In this document: piece by piece, positions 47,397-57,805 of the stretch | How positions within the stretch are numbered: the stretch's first letter is position 1 | Layout of the letters: the number at the start of each line of letters is the position of its first letter | Assembly: GCF_036227565.1 (NCBI RefSeq) | Contig: NZ_CP109460.1 | Location: forward strand, 4,588,001 to 4,652,000 | DNA: 64,000 nt | DNA from: Streptomyces sp. NBC_01454 | GTDB taxonomy: Bacteria > Actinomycetota > Actinomycetes > Streptomycetales > Streptomycetaceae | Direction of reading: 5' to 3' | Program-made: the position numbers and the translations under genes | The notes under the pieces: generated by a model | What the model was told of the DNA's origin: nothing | Seen by the model: only the letters and a program-made list of their open reading frames with translations | Database searches by the model: none

Positions 47397-47439
47397 TCGG
47401 CGGAGTGCGAAGACTATGACTGACACCGAAGGGACAACC

Positions 47440-47787
47440 ATGGAAGCCAGGGCCCAGGCGCGGTACATCCGCGTCACGCCCATGAAGGCCCGCCGCGTGG
47501 TGGACCTTATCCGTGGCATGAATGCCACGGAGGCTCAGGCGGTCCTGCGTTTCGCCCCGCAGGCCGCGAGCGTGCCGGTGGGCAAGGTGCTCGACAGCGC
47601 CATTGCCAACGCCGCGCACAACTACGACCACACCGACGCCGGCAGCCTCGTCATCTCCGAGGCGTATGTCGACGAGGGCCCGACCCTGAAGCGGTTCCGT
47701 CCGCGTGCTCAGGGCCGTGCCTACCGGATCCGCAAGCGGACCAGCCACATCACCGTGGTCGTCAGCAGCAAGGAAGGAACCCGGTAA
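47440..47787 (+). CDS. rplV: Ribosomal protein uL22
   Basis: 115-residue uL22, whose beta-hairpin lines the exit tunnel. Start ATG 47440 ([12 protein letters not shown]) is chosen because GAAGGGA lies 6 bases upstream and the family starts here; an in-frame ATG at 47416 would add eight residues. The tip region [15 protein letters not shown] of the macrolide-related loop is unchanged. It overlaps rpsC by one base. Confidence 0.97.
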   Translation: MEARAQARYIRVTPMKARRVVDLIRGMNATEAQAVLRFAPQAASVPVGKVLDSAIANAAHNYDHTDAGSLVISEAYVDEGPTLKRFRPRAQGRAYRIRKRTSHITVVVSSKEGTR

Positions 47788-48614
47788 TGGGCCAGAAGGT
47801 TAACCCGCACGGGTTCCGGCTCGGCATCACCACCGACTTCAAGTCGCGCTGGTACGCCGACAAGCTGTACAAGGACTACGTCAAGGAAGACGTCGCCATT
47901 CGTCGCATGATGACGAAGGGCATGGAGCGCGCCGGTATCTCCAAGGTGGAGATCGAGCGCACCCGTGAGCGCGTCCGCGTTGACATCCACACCGCTCGTC
48001 CGGGCATCGTCATCGGCCGCCGCGGCGCCGAGGCGGACCGCATCCGCGGCGAGCTGGAGAAGCTGACCGGCAAGCAGGTCCAGCTGAACATCCTCGAGGT
48101 CAAGAACCCCGAGACCGACGCTCAGCTGGTGGCCCAGGCCGTCGCCGAGCAGCTGTCCTCCCGCGTCTCCTTCCGTCGCGCCATGCGTAAGAGCATGCAG
48201 TCGACGATGAAGGCCGGCGCCAAGGGCATCAAGATCCAGTGCGGTGGCCGTCTCGGCGGCGCCGAGATGTCCCGCTCGGAGTTCTACCGCGAGGGCCGTG
48301 TGCCCCTGCACACGCTCCGCGCGAACGTCGACTACGGCTTCTTCGAGGCCAAGACCACCTTCGGCCGTATCGGTGTGAAGGTCTGGATCTACAAGGGCGA
48401 CGTCAAGAACATCGCCGAGGTGCGTGCCGACAACGCCGCCGCCCGTGCGGGTAACCGCCCGGCTCGCGGTGGCGGCAACGACCGCCCGCGCCGCGGTGGC
48501 GAGCGTGGCGGCCGTGGTGGCCGCAAGCCGCAGCAGCAGACCGGCGCTGCCGAGGCCCCCAAGGCCGAGGCTGCTGCCGCTGCTCCGGCGGAGACCCCCG
48601 GAACGGAGGCCTGA
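47787..48614 (+). CDS. rpsC: Ribosomal protein uS3
   Basis: 275-residue uS3, part of the mRNA entry channel and helicase site. The KH domain lies at about 40-110 ([20 protein letters not shown]), and the C-terminal domain contains GKKVWIYKG-like [10 protein letters not shown]. The last 55 residues form a Gly/Arg-rich then Ala/Glu-rich extension usual in actinobacteria. TAATG junction with rplV. Confidence 0.98.
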   Translation: MGQKVNPHGFRLGITTDFKSRWYADKLYKDYVKEDVAIRRMMTKGMERAGISKVEIERTRERVRVDIHTARPGIVIGRRGAEADRIRGELEKLTGKQVQLNILEVKNPETDAQLVAQAVAEQLSSRVSFRRAMRKSMQSTMKAGAKGIKIQCGGRLGGAEMSRSEFYREGRVPLHTLRANVDYGFFEAKTTFGRIGVKVWIYKGDVKNIAEVRADNAAARAGNRPARGGGNDRPRRGGERGGRGGRKPQQQTGAAEAPKAEAAAAAPAETPGTEA

Positions 48615-48619
48615 CCGAC

Positions 48620-49039
48620 ATGCTGATCCCTCGCAGGGTCAAGCACCGCAAGCAGCACCACCCGAAGCGCAGTGGTATGGCCAAGGGTGGCACCGAGCTG
48701 GCCTTCGGTGAGTACGGCATTCAGGCCGTCACCCCGGCTTACGTGACGAACCGTCAGATCGAGTCCGCTCGTATCGCGATGACCCGTCACATCAAGCGTG
48801 GCGGCAAGGTCTGGATCAACATTTACCCGGACCGCCCGCTCACGAAGAAGCCGGCCGAAACCCGCATGGGTTCCGGTAAGGGTTCTCCGGAGTGGTGGGT
48901 CGCGAACGTCAAGCCCGGTCGGGTGATGTTCGAGCTGTCCTTCCCGAACGAAAAGGTTGCCAAGGAGGCGCTGACCCGCGCCGCCCACAAGCTTCCGATG
49001 AAGTGCCGCATTGTGCGGCGCGAGGCAGGTGAGTCGTGA
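48620..49039 (+). CDS. rplP: Ribosomal protein uL16
   Basis: 139-residue uL16, which sits by the A-site tRNA elbow. It starts [50 protein letters not shown] and [25 protein letters not shown] are conserved. Its stop shares one base with the rpmC ATG. Confidence 0.98.
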   Translation: MLIPRRVKHRKQHHPKRSGMAKGGTELAFGEYGIQAVTPAYVTNRQIESARIAMTRHIKRGGKVWINIYPDRPLTKKPAETRMGSGKGSPEWWVANVKPGRVMFELSFPNEKVAKEALTRAAHKLPMKCRIVRREAGES

Positions 49040-49263
49040 TGGCGGCCGGTATCAAGGCGACCGAGCTGCGCGAGCTGAATGACGAGGACCTCGTCGGCAA
49101 GCTTCGTGAGGCCAAGGAGGAGCTGTTCAACCTCCGCTTCCAGGCGGCGACCGGACAGCTCGAGAACCACGGTCGGCTCAAGTCCGTCCGTAAGGACATC
49201 GCCCGGATCTACACCCTGATGCGTGAGCGCGAGCTGGGCATCGAGACGGTGGAGAGCGCCTGA
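49039..49263 (+). CDS. rpmC: Ribosomal protein uL29
   Basis: 74-residue uL29 at the tunnel exit. ATG 49039 (TGATG junction with rplP) is preferred over the GTG three bases earlier, because it gives the family N-terminus [13 protein letters not shown]. The conserved [31 protein letters not shown] is intact. It overlaps rpsQ by one base. Confidence 0.97.
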   Translation: MAAGIKATELRELNDEDLVGKLREAKEELFNLRFQAATGQLENHGRLKSVRKDIARIYTLMRERELGIETVESA

Positions 49264-49544
49264 TGAGCGAGAAGAATGTGACTGAGACGAACGAGCGCGG
49301 TTTCCGCAAGACCCGTGAGGGTCTCGTCGTCAGCGACAAGATGGACAAGACCGTCGTCGTCGCTGTCGAGGACCGCGTCAAGCACGCGCTGTACGGCAAG
49401 GTCATCCGCCGTACCAACAAGCTCAAGGCGCACGACGAGCAGAACGCTGCCGGTGTCGGCGACCGCGTCCTCCTGATGGAGACCCGGCCGCTGTCCGCCA
49501 CCAAGCGCTGGCGCATCGTCGAGATCCTCGAGAAGGCCAAGTAA
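49263..49544 (+). CDS. rpsQ: Ribosomal protein uS17
   Basis: 93-residue early-assembly 16S rRNA-binding protein. The motif [19 protein letters not shown] and [24 protein letters not shown] are standard, with a short acidic N-terminal extension. It is the last gene before a strong hairpin in the rpsQ-rplN gap, so it probably closes one transcription or processing block. Confidence 0.98.
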   Translation: MSEKNVTETNERGFRKTREGLVVSDKMDKTVVVAVEDRVKHALYGKVIRRTNKLKAHDEQNAAGVGDRVLLMETRPLSATKRWRIVEILEKAK

Positions 49545-49585
49545 TCCCTCCTGGGGGGACCCCCTAGGAACAGTTCCGCCAGGCT

Positions 49586-49620
49586 CGGTGAGAAGCGCGA
49601 AACACTCGCGCTTCTCACCG
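49586..49620 (+). terminator. Intra-cluster hairpin between rpsQ and rplN
   Basis: CGGTGAGAAGCGCG (49586-49599) pairs perfectly with CGCGCTTCTCACCG (49607-49620), loop aaacact. It lies 28 bases before the rplN start. It could be a partial terminator or an RNA-processing or regulatory site. Confidence 0.7.
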
Positions 49621-49648
49621 GGAACCGGCAGACATTCAGGAGATAGAC

Positions 49649-50017
49649 GTGATCCAGCAGGAGTCGCGACTGCGCGTCGCCGACAACACTGGTGCGAAGG
49701 AAATCCTTTGCATCCGTGTTCTCGGTGGCTCGGGTCGCCGCTACGCGGGCATCGGTGACGTCATCGTCGCCACCGTCAAGGACGCGATCCCCGGTGGCAA
49801 CGTGAAGAAGGGTGACGTCGTCAAGGCCGTCATCGTTCGCACCGTCAAGGAGCGCCGCCGTCCGGACGGCTCGTACATCCGCTTCGATGAGAACGCGGCC
49901 GTCATCCTCAAGAACGATGGCGACCCCCGCGGCACCCGTATCTTCGGCCCCGTGGGCCGTGAGCTGCGCGAGAAGAAGTTCATGAAGATCATCTCGCTCG
50001 CGCCGGAGGTGCTGTAA
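49649..50017 (+). CDS. rplN: Ribosomal protein uL14
   Basis: 122-residue uL14 at the subunit interface. It starts with GTG ([18 protein letters not shown]) after [31 protein letters not shown] and [26 protein letters not shown] are conserved. It is first gene after the hairpin, the usual start of the spc operon. Confidence 0.98.
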   Translation: MIQQESRLRVADNTGAKEILCIRVLGGSGRRYAGIGDVIVATVKDAIPGGNVKKGDVVKAVIVRTVKERRRPDGSYIRFDENAAVILKNDGDPRGTRIFGPVGRELREKKFMKIISLAPEVL

Positions 50018-50020
50018 CCG

Positions 50021-50344
50021 ATGAAGATCAAGAAGGGCGACCTGGTCCAGGTCATCACCGGTAAGGACAAGGGCAAGCAGGGCAAGGTCATTCAGGCCTT
50101 CCCCCGCGAGGACCGTGTCCTGGTCGAGGGTGTCAACCGGGTCAAGAAGCACACCAAGGCCGGTCAGACGGCTCGTGGTTCGAAGACCGGCGGCATCGTG
50201 ACGACCGAGGCCCCTGTCCACATCAGCAACGTTCAGCTGGTCGTGGAGAAGGACGGCAACAAGGTTGTCACCCGCGTCGGATACCGCTTCGACGACGAAG
50301 GCAACAAGATCCGCGTTGCCAAGCGGACCGGTGAGGACATCTGA
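50021..50344 (+). CDS. rplX: Ribosomal protein uL24
   Basis: 107-residue assembly-initiator protein with an N-terminal KOW domain ([22 protein letters not shown]). The gap to rplN is 3 bases, and its stop shares one base with rplE. Confidence 0.98.
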   Translation: MKIKKGDLVQVITGKDKGKQGKVIQAFPREDRVLVEGVNRVKKHTKAGQTARGSKTGGIVTTEAPVHISNVQLVVEKDGNKVVTRVGYRFDDEGNKIRVAKRTGEDI

Positions 50345-50904
50345 TGACTGCCACCACCAACGCGCCGCGTCTCAAGCTGCGCTACCGCGAAGAAATTGCC
50401 GGGAAGCTGAAGGACGAGTTCTCGTACGAGAACGTCATGCAGATCCCCGGTCTGACCAAGATCGTGGTCAACATGGGTGTGGGCGACGCCGCCCGCGACT
50501 CCAAGCTGATCGAGGGTGCCATCAAGGACCTCACCACGATCACCGGCCAGAAGCCGGCCGTCACCAAGGCCCGGAAGTCCATCGCGCAGTTCAAGCTGCG
50601 TGAGGGTCAGCCGATCGGCGCCCACGTCACCCTCCGCGGTGACCGCATGTGGGAGTTCCTGGACCGTCTGCTGTCGCTCGCGCTGCCGCGCATCCGCGAC
50701 TTCCGTGGTCTGTCCCCGAAGCAGTTCGACGGCCGGGGCAACTACACCTTCGGTCTCACGGAGCAGGTCATGTTCCACGAGATCGACCAGGACAAGATCG
50801 ACCGTACCCGGGGTATGGACATCACCGTGGTCACCACGGCGACCAACGACGACGAGGGCCGTGCCCTCCTTCGTCACCTCGGCTTCCCGTTCAAGGAGGC
50901 GTGA
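50344..50904 (+). CDS. rplE: Ribosomal protein uL5
   Basis: 186-residue uL5 of the central protuberance, which contacts 5S rRNA and P-site t[44 protein letters not shown] and [20 protein letters not shown] are typical. TGATG junction with rplX. In E. coli S8 represses at this gene; no such site is apparent. Confidence 0.98.
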   Translation: MTATTNAPRLKLRYREEIAGKLKDEFSYENVMQIPGLTKIVVNMGVGDAARDSKLIEGAIKDLTTITGQKPAVTKARKSIAQFKLREGQPIGAHVTLRGDRMWEFLDRLLSLALPRIRDFRGLSPKQFDGRGNYTFGLTEQVMFHEIDQDKIDRTRGMDITVVTTATNDDEGRALLRHLGFPFKEA

Positions 50905-50909
50905 GCGAG

Positions 50910-51095
50910 ATGGCGAAGAAGGCTCTGATTGCCAAGGCTGCTCGCAAGCCGAAGTTCGGTGTGCGTGCGTACACGCGCTGCCAGCGCTGCGGCCGCCCGC
51001 ACTCCGTTTACCGTAAGTTCGGCCTGTGCCGCGTGTGCCTTCGTGAGATGGCTCACCGTGGCGAGCTGCCGGGCGTGACCAAGAGCTCCTGGTAA
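50910..51095 (+). CDS. rpsN: Ribosomal protein uS14, zinc-binding short form
   Basis: 61-residue uS14 (type Z). Four cysteines (C24, C27, C40, C43) form the zinc ribbon, and the family ending [11 protein letters not shown] is intact. The ATG follows GGAGGCG. It is followed by an unusually wide 239-base gap before rpsH. Confidence 0.98.
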   Translation: MAKKALIAKAARKPKFGVRAYTRCQRCGRPHSVYRKFGLCRVCLREMAHRGELPGVTKSSW

Positions 51096-51334
51096 TCCCT
51101 TAGTTGGGATGACCAGAAGCTCTCGGTAAGCATTCGGTCGGTGGGCGCCCGGGCCCTTCTTTCCCGTAGGGTGGAAGGGTTTGGGCGCACCGCCGCCGAG
51201 ACCGACCGCGGGCCGAGCCCGCATAACGTCGCTTACTACGCCGTAGGTCCCCGCGCCGCACCCGTCCCGACTCTGATCGGGGAGAGGGATGGCGCACATA
51301 GGAAACCCCGGCGAGAGAGGCCGAAGGCCAATTC
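51096..51334 (+). promoter_or_regulatory. Wide gap between rpsN and rpsH
   Basis: 239 bases in an otherwise tight cluster. It contains the hairpin GCGGGC-cga-GCCCGC (51208-51222) and a purine-rich stretch before rpsH. There is no gene. It could hold a promoter or regulatory structure, but I see no clear -35/-10 pair. Confidence 0.35.
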
Positions 51335-51733
51335 ATGACCATGACTGATCCCATCGCAGACATGCTGACCCGTCTGCGGAACGCGAACTCGGCGTACCAC
51401 GACACCGTCGGGATGCCGCACAGCAAGATCAAGTCGCACATCGCGGAGATCCTCCAGCAGGAGGGTTACATCACCGGCTGGAAGGTCGAGGACGCCGAGG
51501 TCGGCAAGAACCTCGTCCTCGAGCTGAAGTTCGGCCCGAACCGCGAGCGCTCGATCGCAGGCATCAAGCGGATCTCGAAGCCGGGCCTCCGGGTCTACGC
51601 AAAGTCCACCAACCTGCCGAAGGTCCTCGGCGGCCTGGGCGTGGCGATCATCTCCACGTCCCACGGTCTCCTGACCGGCCAGCAGGCCAGCAAGAAGGGC
51701 GTGGGTGGGGAAGTCCTCGCCTACGTCTGGTAA
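51335..51733 (+). CDS. rpsH: Ribosomal protein uS8
   Basis: 132-residue central-domain 16S rRNA-binding protein. It starts [23 protein letters not shown]. The C-terminal binding motif [27 protein letters not shown] is conserved. In E. coli S8 is the spc-operon repressor. It lies 22 bases before rplF. Confidence 0.98.
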   Translation: MTMTDPIADMLTRLRNANSAYHDTVGMPHSKIKSHIAEILQQEGYITGWKVEDAEVGKNLVLELKFGPNRERSIAGIKRISKPGLRVYAKSTNLPKVLGGLGVAIISTSHGLLTGQQASKKGVGGEVLAYVW

Positions 51734-51755
51734 CCAGGGAACGGAGGAATAGCTA

Positions 51756-52295
51756 ATGTCGCGTATTGGCAAGCTGCCCATCCAGGTTCCCGCTGGTGTG
51801 GACGTCACCATCGAGGGCCGTACGGTCGCGGTGAAGGGCCCCAAGGGTTCCCTCTCGCACACCGTCGTGGCGCCCATCGAGGTCGCCAAGGGTGAGGACG
51901 GCGTGATCAACGTCTCCCGCCCGAACGACGAGCGTCAGAACAAGGCCCTGCACGGCCTGTCCCGCACGCTGGTGGCGAACATGATCACCGGCGTGACCCA
52001 GGGGTACACCAAGGCGCTCGAGATCAGCGGTGTCGGCTACCGCGTCCAGGCGAAGGGCTCCAACCTGGAGTTCTCGCTGGGCTACAGCCACCCCATCCTG
52101 ATCGAGGCCCCCGAGGGCATCTCCTTCAAGGTCGAGTCCCCGACCAAGCTCAGCGTCGAGGGCATCGACAAGCAGAAGGTCGGCGAGGTTGCGGCGAACA
52201 TCCGCAAGCTGCGCAAGCCTGACCCGTACAAGGCCAAGGGCGTCAAGTACGCCGGCGAGGTCATCCGCCGCAAGGTCGGAAAGGCTGGTAAGTAA
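51756..52295 (+). CDS. rplF: Ribosomal protein uL6
   Basis: 179-residue uL6, near the factor-binding site. [19 protein letters not shown] begins two repeated alpha/beta domains, and the C-terminal [22 protein letters not shown] segment ([19 protein letters not shown]) is standard. The ATG follows CGGAGGAAT. Three bases separate it from rplR. Confidence 0.98.
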   Translation: MSRIGKLPIQVPAGVDVTIEGRTVAVKGPKGSLSHTVVAPIEVAKGEDGVINVSRPNDERQNKALHGLSRTLVANMITGVTQGYTKALEISGVGYRVQAKGSNLEFSLGYSHPILIEAPEGISFKVESPTKLSVEGIDKQKVGEVAANIRKLRKPDPYKAKGVKYAGEVIRRKVGKAGK

Positions 52296-52298
52296 GCC

Positions 52299-52682
52299 AT
52301 GGCATACGGTGTGAAGATCGCCAAGGGCGACGCTTACAAGCGGGCCGCTGCGAAGCGGCGCCACATCCGCATCCGTAAGCGGATTTCGGGTACCCCGGAG
52401 CGCCCGCGTCTGGTGGTGACGCGGTCCAACCGTGGCATCACCGCACAGGTCATCGACGACATCCAGGGCCACACGCTGGCCTCGGCGTCGAGCCTGGACG
52501 CGTCGATCCGTGGTGGCGAGGGCGACAAGAGCGCCCAGGCCCAGAAGGTCGGCTCCCTGGTCGCTGAGCGTGCCAAGGCCGCCGGTGTCGAGGCCGTCGT
52601 GTTCGACCGTGGTGGCAAGCAGTACGCCGGGCGGATTGCCGCTCTGGCCGACGCCGCCCGCGAAGCCGGGCTGAAGTTCTAA
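52299..52682 (+). CDS. rplR: Ribosomal protein uL18
   Basis: 127-residue 5S rRNA-binding protein. The [29 protein letters not shown] region and [24 protein letters not shown] are conserved. It lies 46 bases before rpsE. Confidence 0.98.
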   Translation: MAYGVKIAKGDAYKRAAAKRRHIRIRKRISGTPERPRLVVTRSNRGITAQVIDDIQGHTLASASSLDASIRGGEGDKSAQAQKVGSLVAERAKAAGVEAVVFDRGGKQYAGRIAALADAAREAGLKF

Positions 52683-52728
52683 GCCCCGGTTCCGGAGCTA
52701 GCGGACGTAACAGAGAGAGGTAAATCCA

Positions 52729-53331
52729 ATGGCTGGACCCCAGCGCCGCGGGAGCGGTGCCGGTGGCGGCGAGCGGCGGGACCGGAAGGGTCGCGACGGT
52801 GGCGCTGCCGCCGAGAAGACCGCGTACGTTGAGCGCGTTGTCGCGATCAACCGCGTCGCCAAGGTTGTCAAGGGTGGCCGTCGCTTCAGCTTCACCGCGC
52901 TGGTCGTGGTGGGCGACGGTGACGGCACCGTAGGTGTCGGTTACGGCAAGGCCAAGGAAGTTCCGGCTGCCATCGCCAAGGGCGTGGAAGAGGCCAAGAA
53001 GAACTTCTTCAAGGTCCCCCGTATCCAGGGCACCATCCCTCACCCCATCCAGGGCGAGAAGGCTGCGGGCGTTGTCCTGCTCAAGCCGGCTTCCCCCGGT
53101 ACCGGTGTGATCGCCGGTGGCCCCGTGCGTGCCGTTCTGGAGTGCGCGGGCATCCACGACGTGCTGAGCAAGTCGCTCGGCTCGTCGAACCCGATCAACA
53201 TCGTGCACGCCACGGTGACCGCGCTTCAGGGCCTTCAGCGCCCCGAGGAGATCGCGGCCCGTCGTGGCCTGCCGCTGGAGGACGTTGCTCCCGCCGCTCT
53301 GCTGCGGGCGCGTGCAGGGGTGACCGCGTAA
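52729..53331 (+). CDS. rpsE: Ribosomal protein uS5
   Basis: 200-residue protein of the mRNA entry tunnel. An N-terminal Gly/Arg-rich extension (about 30 residues) precedes the dsRBD-like domain with [23 protein letters not shown] and [20 protein letters not shown]. Spectinomycin-region residues near KVVKGGRR look normal. Its TAA shares one base with rpmD. Confidence 0.98.
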   Translation: MAGPQRRGSGAGGGERRDRKGRDGGAAAEKTAYVERVVAINRVAKVVKGGRRFSFTALVVVGDGDGTVGVGYGKAKEVPAAIAKGVEEAKKNFFKVPRIQGTIPHPIQGEKAAGVVLLKPASPGTGVIAGGPVRAVLECAGIHDVLSKSLGSSNPINIVHATVTALQGLQRPEEIAARRGLPLEDVAPAALLRARAGVTA

Positions 53332-53513
53332 TGGCGCACCTCAAGATCACGCAGACGAAGTCCTTCATCGGTAGCAAGCAGAATCACCGCGACACCCTTC
53401 GTTCGCTGGGCCTCAAGCGGCTCCACGACGTGGTTGTCAAGGAGGACCGTCCCGAGTTCCGCGGCATGGTGCACACCGTCCGCCACCTCGTGACGGTTGA
53501 GGAGGTCGACTGA
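53331..53513 (+). CDS. rpmD: Ribosomal protein uL30
   Basis: 60-residue uL30. It starts [21 protein letters not shown], and [18 protein letters not shown] followed by [15 protein letters not shown] is typical. TAATG junction with rpsE; one base separates it from rplO. Confidence 0.97.
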   Translation: MAHLKITQTKSFIGSKQNHRDTLRSLGLKRLHDVVVKEDRPEFRGMVHTVRHLVTVEEVD

Positions 53514-53514
53514 C

Positions 53515-53979
53515 ATGGCTGATTCCTCGGCGAATAACCCGCTGAAGGTCCACAACCTCCGGCCCGCCCCGGGCGCCAAGACCGCCAAGACCCGTGTCGG
53601 TCGTGGTGAGGCGTCCAAGGGTAAGACCGCTGGTCGTGGTACCAAGGGCACGAAGGCCCGTTACCAGGTTCCGGAGCGCTTCGAGGGCGGGCAGATGCCC
53701 CTCCACATGCGCCTCCCGAAGCTGAAGGGCTTCAAGAACCCCGCTCACAAGCAGTTCCAGGTCGTGAACCTGGACAAGCTGGCCGCGCTCTACCCGCAGG
53801 GTGGCGAGGTCACGGTGGCCGATCTGGTCGCCAAGGGCGCGGTGCGCAAGAACGAGCTCGTCAAGGTGCTTGGCGCCGGCGAGGTCTCCGTGGCGCTGCA
53901 GGTCTCGGTTGACGCCGTTTCCGGCTCCGCCAAGGAGAAGATCGCCGCTGCCGGCGGCAGCGTGACCGAGCTCATCTGA
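53515..53979 (+). CDS. rplO: Ribosomal protein uL15
   Basis: 154-residue uL15. The N-terminal extension ([39 protein letters not shown], residues 10-45) threads into 23S rRNA, and [18 protein letters not shown] begins the globular domain. The start at 53515 is fixed by [18 protein letters not shown] 13-bp hairpin lies 17 bases past the stop, separating the ribosomal genes from secY. Confidence 0.98.
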   Translation: MADSSANNPLKVHNLRPAPGAKTAKTRVGRGEASKGKTAGRGTKGTKARYQVPERFEGGQMPLHMRLPKLKGFKNPAHKQFQVVNLDKLAALYPQGGEVTVADLVAKGAVRKNELVKVLGAGEVSVALQVSVDAVSGSAKEKIAAAGGSVTELI

Positions 53980-53996
53980 GCTGTTCGGTTCAACTG

Positions 53997-54030
53997 ACCG
54001 GGGATGCCCATCGATTGGGGCATCCCCGGT
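53997..54030 (+). terminator. Hairpin between rplO and secY
   Basis: ACCGGGGATGCCC (53997-54009) pairs perfectly with GGGCATCCCCGGT (54018-54030), loop 8 nt. Confidence 0.82.
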
Positions 54031-54036
54031 TGGTCG

Positions 54037-54065
54037 TTCCACGGGGGTTCCGTCGCCGGTAAGGT
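54037..54065 (+). promoter_or_regulatory. Candidate secY promoter
   Basis: TTCCAC (54037-54042) and TAAGGT (54060-54065), spacer 17 bases, directly after the rplO hairpin. The match is moderate. It would give a secY-adk-map leader of about 135 nt. Confidence 0.35.
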
Positions 54066-54205
54066 GGCATGGACCGTAATTTCCGGGGCTCCGGCCCCGG
54101 CCCCCGCCGCGTGGACCGTTTTCCGCGTGGTTGTGGCCGCCAAGTATTCGTCGATCCTCAAGACCGTCACCTCTCGCATTCAAGGCGGGAGGCGCAGGAG
54201 GCACC

Positions 54206-55519
54206 GTGCTCACCGCGTTCGCCCGAGCGTTCAAGACGCCCGACCTGCGCAAGAAGCTGCTGTTCACGTTGGGCATCGTTGTGCTCTACCGGATCGGCGC
54301 ACATGTCCCGGTCCCCGGGGTGAATTACGCGAACGTCGAGACCTGCATGAAGCAGGCCGGCGGCAACAGCGGGTTGTTCGCCCTGGTGAACATGTTCAGC
54401 GGTGGTGCGCTGCTGCAGATCACGATCTTCGCGCTGGGGATCATGCCGTACATCACGGCAAGCATCATCCTCCAGCTGCTGACCGTGGTGATCCCGCGGC
54501 TGGAGGCCCTCAAGAAAGAGGGGCAGTCCGGTCAGGGGAAGATCACCCAGTACACCCGCTATCTGACCGTGGCGCTCGCCATCCTGCAGGGCACCGGCCT
54601 GGTGGCCACCGCCCGCAGCGGTGCGCTCTTCCAGAGCTGCCCGGTCGCCCGTGAGATCGTGCCCAACGACTCGATCTTCACCACGATCACCATGGTCATC
54701 ACGATGACCGCCGGCACCGGCCTGATCATGTGGCTCGGTGAGCTCGTGACCGACCGCGGCATCGGCAACGGCATGTCGATCCTGATGTTCATCTCGATCG
54801 CCGCCGGCTTCCCGGGCGCGCTCTGGCAGATCAAGCTCCAGGGCAAGCTGGCCGACGGCTGGATCGAGTTCTTCGCCGTCATCGCGGTCGGCCTCGCGAT
54901 GGTCGCCCTGGTGGTCTTCGTCGAGCAGGCCCAGCGGCGCATTCCGGTGCAGTACGCGAAGCGGATGATCGGCCGCCGGTCCTATGGCGGTACGTCCACG
55001 TACATCCCGCTCAAGGTGAATCAGGCGGGTGTGATTCCCGTCATCTTCGCGTCATCGCTGCTCTACATTCCAGCCCTCGTTGCACAGTTCAGCGGGTCGA
55101 AGGCGGAATGGGCGACGTGGATCGCCACCAACTTCACCAAGGGAAATCACCCGGTTTACATCGTTACGTACTTCCTGCTGATCGTGTTCTTCGCCTTCTT
55201 CTACGTGGCCATCAGCTTCAACCCCGAAGAAGTTGCCGACAACATGAAGAAGTATGGTGGCTTCATCCCGGGTATCCGGGCTGGTCGCCCGACGGCCGAG
55301 TACCTCAGCTACGTGCTCAACCGGATCACGTGGCCGGGCTCGCTGTACCTGGGGCTGATCGCGCTCGTACCAACAGTGGCGTTGGTGCTTTTCAACGCGA
55401 ACCAGAACTTCCCGTTCGGCGGGACGAGCATCCTCATCATCGTGGGTGTGGGCCTGGAGACCGTGAAGCAGATCGAGAGCCAGCTTCAGCAGCGCAACTA
55501 CGAAGGGTTCCTCCGCTGA
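54206..55519 (+). CDS. secY: Preprotein translocase subunit SecY
   Basis: 437-residue, ten-helix channel of the Sec translocon. GTG 54206 ([21 protein letters not shown]) is the start: GCAGGAGG lies just upstream, and the longer frame from 54131 adds only basic low-complexity sequence. Signature segments are [22 protein letters not shown] (helix 2b region), [18 protein letters not shown] and the cytoplasmic loop PVQYAKRM, typical of SecY loop C5. Its TGA shares one base with adk. Confidence 0.97.
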   Translation: MLTAFARAFKTPDLRKKLLFTLGIVVLYRIGAHVPVPGVNYANVETCMKQAGGNSGLFALVNMFSGGALLQITIFALGIMPYITASIILQLLTVVIPRLEALKKEGQSGQGKITQYTRYLTVALAILQGTGLVATARSGALFQSCPVAREIVPNDSIFTTITMVITMTAGTGLIMWLGELVTDRGIGNGMSILMFISIAAGFPGALWQIKLQGKLADGWIEFFAVIAVGLAMVALVVFVEQAQRRIPVQYAKRMIGRRSYGGTSTYIPLKVNQAGVIPVIFASSLLYIPALVAQFSGSKAEWATWIATNFTKGNHPVYIVTYFLLIVFFAFFYVAISFNPEEVADNMKKYGGFIPGIRAGRPTAEYLSYVLNRITWPGSLYLGLIALVPTVALVLFNANQNFPFGGTSILIIVGVGLETVKQIESQLQQRNYEGFLR

Positions 55520-56172
55520 TGCGAATCGTCCTCGTCGGACCCCCGGGGGCCGGCAAGGGTACGCAGGCTGCGTACCTTGCCAAGAACCTCGCGATCCCGC
55601 ACATCTCCACGGGGGACCTGTTCCGCGCCAACATCAGTCAGGGCACGCCCCTGGGTGTTGAGGCGAAGTCATACATGGACGCCGGCAACCTGGTTCCCGA
55701 CTCGGTGACCATCGGGATGGCCGAGGACCGTATGGAGCAGGCCGACGCCGCCGAGGGTTTCCTCCTGGACGGCTTCCCGCGCAACCTCGGCCAGGCCGAG
55801 GCGCTGGACGAGTACCTCAAGAACAACGGCCTCAAGCTGGACGCCGTTCTGGACCTGGAGGTCCCTGAGGAGGAGGTCGTCAAGCGGATCGCCGGCCGGC
55901 GCATCTGCCGCAACGACTCCGGCCACGTCTTCCACGCGGAGTACAACAAGCCGAAGGCCGAGGGTGTCTGCGACGTCTGCGGCGGCGAGCTGTACCAGCG
56001 CGACGACGACCGCGAGGCGACCGTCCGCAAGCGGCTGGAGGTCTACCACACGGAGACCGAGCCGATCATCGACTACTACAAGGACCAGGATCTGGTCGTC
56101 ACGATCCCGGCCCTCGGCAAGGTCGAAGAGGTCACCAAGCGCGCGATGGACGCCCTTCAGCGCGGCGCATAA
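55519..56172 (+). CDS. adk: Adenylate kinase
   Basis: 217-residue enzyme converting AMP and ATP to two ADP. The P-loop [10 protein letters not shown] is at residues 7-16, the AMP site ([25 protein letters not shown]) is intact, and a long-form lid carries C, then CDVC, with His nearby, so it may bind zinc. It is coupled to secY by a TGATG junction, the usual secY-adk-map order. Confidence 0.97.
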   Translation: MRIVLVGPPGAGKGTQAAYLAKNLAIPHISTGDLFRANISQGTPLGVEAKSYMDAGNLVPDSVTIGMAEDRMEQADAAEGFLLDGFPRNLGQAEALDEYLKNNGLKLDAVLDLEVPEEEVVKRIAGRRICRNDSGHVFHAEYNKPKAEGVCDVCGGELYQRDDDREATVRKRLEVYHTETEPIIDYYKDQDLVVTIPALGKVEEVTKRAMDALQRGA

Positions 56173-56350
56173 GCAGCAGACCGCACGGCCGCGGTGCCCC
56201 TGGCGGGTACCGCGGCCGCGGTGTATCCGGGGTGAGCCGGTCCGGCTCCCGAACGGTTACCGTAGGCAGCGACCATCGAGTGAGAGACCACAGCGGCGGT
56301 CGGCCGGCCCCGCGGGAGCGGCGGCGGACCAGCCGCGAAGGAAGGCCGTA

Positions 56351-57193
56351 ATGGTGGAGATCAAGACCCCCGAGCAGATCGCGAAGATGCGCGAGGCGGG
56401 GCTGGTGGTCGCCGCCATCCACGCGGCGACCCGGAAGGCCGCGGTGCCGGGCGCCACGACCAAGGACCTGGACGACGCGGCACGCACGGTCCTCGCCGAC
56501 CACGGCGCGAAGTCGAACTTCCTCGGGTACGGCGGCTTCCCCGCGACGATCTGCACCTCGGTCAACGACGTCGTGGTCCACGGCATCCCCGACAGCGACA
56601 CGGTGCTGCAGGACGGCGATCTCATCTCCATCGACTGCGGCGCGATCATCGACGGCTGGCACGGCGACGCGGCCTACACCGCCTTCGTCGGGACCGGTCA
56701 CTCCGACGAGCTGATCGAGCTCAGCAGGGTCACCGAGGAGTCGATGTGGGCGGGCATCGCGGCGGTCGCCAAGGGCAACCGGCTGGTCGACATCTCCAAG
56801 GCGATCGAGGGCTACATCCGCCGGCAGCCGCGGCCGGCGAGCGGTAAGTACGGCATCGTCGAGGACTACGGCGGCCACGGCATCGGCTCGCAGATGCACA
56901 TGGACCCGCATCTGCTGAACTACGTCGACCGCAAGCGCGGCCGCGGACCCAAGCTGGTGCCCGGCTTCTGCATCGCGATCGAGCCGATGGTCAATCTCGG
57001 CACGGCCAAGACCCACGTCCTCGACGACGACTGGACGGTCAAGTCGAACGACGGCAGCTGGTCCTCGCACTGGGAGCACTCGGTCGCGCTGACCGAGGAG
57101 GGTCCGCTGGTGCTCACCGCCCCGGATGGCGGCAAGGCCAAGCTGGCCGAGCTGGGCATCACGGCGGCGCCCGACCCCGCCGCACGGTCGTAA
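56351..57193 (+). CDS. map: Methionine aminopeptidase, type I
   Basis: 280-residue dinuclear metalloenzyme that removes the initiator methionine. Metal ligands are in ISIDCGAII, WHGDAAYT, the GGHGIGSQMH histidine, FCIAIEPM and the last Glu in WEHSVAL; the substrate histidine is in VVVHGIP. The start is ATG 56351, with GAAGGAAGG upstream. It follows adk after 178 bases and precedes infA by 216. Confidence 0.96.
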   Translation: MVEIKTPEQIAKMREAGLVVAAIHAATRKAAVPGATTKDLDDAARTVLADHGAKSNFLGYGGFPATICTSVNDVVVHGIPDSDTVLQDGDLISIDCGAIIDGWHGDAAYTAFVGTGHSDELIELSRVTEESMWAGIAAVAKGNRLVDISKAIEGYIRRQPRPASGKYGIVEDYGGHGIGSQMHMDPHLLNYVDRKRGRGPKLVPGFCIAIEPMVNLGTAKTHVLDDDWTVKSNDGSWSSHWEHSVALTEEGPLVLTAPDGGKAKLAELGITAAPDPAARS

Positions 57194-57312
57194 GGACCCG
57201 GGGGGACGCCCCCGCGGGTGAGCAGGTACCGGGGGCGCGCGGCGCCCTTGGCGCGTAAGGATCACTCGCAGTGGGCAATAATGCGGGATTCGTCTTTTCC
57301 TAGGCACTGACG

Positions 57313-57318
57313 TAGACT
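57313..57318 (+). promoter_or_regulatory. Candidate -10 box of the infA promoter
   Basis: TAGACT lies 92 bases before infA. The -35 region is weak. The 85-nt leader that would follow can pair CTCTCG with CGAGAG around an inner CCCTC/GAGGG hairpin. Confidence 0.4.
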
Positions 57319-57409
57319 GACGCGTCGGCTCTCGTGCATCCGTATGCCCTCTTGGTTGAGGGTGTGAGGCGAGAGAGTCGATCAAGGTAGCCGATTCGAA
57401 GGGCGAAGC

Positions 57410-57631
57410 GTGGCCAAGAAGCAAGGTGCCATCGAGATCGAGGGCACCGTGATCGAGTCCCTCCCGAACGCCATGTTCAAGGTGGAGCTCCAGAACGGTC
57501 ACAAGGTCCTCGCGCACATCAGTGGCAAGATGCGGATGCACTACATCCGCATCCTCCCGGATGACCGGGTCGTCGTGGAGCTCTCTCCCTACGACCTGAC
57601 GCGTGGCCGGATCGTCTACCGCTACAAGTAG
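57410..57631 (+). CDS. infA: Translation initiation factor IF-1
   Basis: 73-residue OB-fold protein that binds the 30S A site during initiation. It starts with GTG ([21 protein letters not shown]) after [50 protein letters not shown] is completely standard. It is first gene of the alpha-type operon. Confidence 0.98.
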   Translation: MAKKQGAIEIEGTVIESLPNAMFKVELQNGHKVLAHISGKMRMHYIRILPDDRVVVELSPYDLTRGRIVYRYK

Positions 57632-57691
57632 ATCTTGTCGCCGCCCCGCTCCCGTGGGGTGACGGCACTGACCCGGAGAACCTCACATCCC

Positions 57692-57805
57692 ATGAAGGTC
57701 AAGCCGAGCGTCAAGAAGATCTGCGACAAGTGCAAGGTGATCCGCCGCCACGGCCGGGTCATGGTCATCTGCGACAACCTGCGCCACAAGCAGCGCCAGG
57801 GCTGA
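57692..57805 (+). CDS. rpmJ: Ribosomal protein bL36 (zinc-binding form)
   Basis: 37-residue bL36 of the large subunit. It starts [21 protein letters not shown]11, C14, C27 and H32 form the zinc site, so it is the C+ type. ATG 57692, after CCCGGAGAACC, lies 60 bases past infA. The sequence ends RHKQRQG. Confidence 0.98.
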   Translation: MKVKPSVKKICDKCKVIRRHGRVMVICDNLRHKQRQG

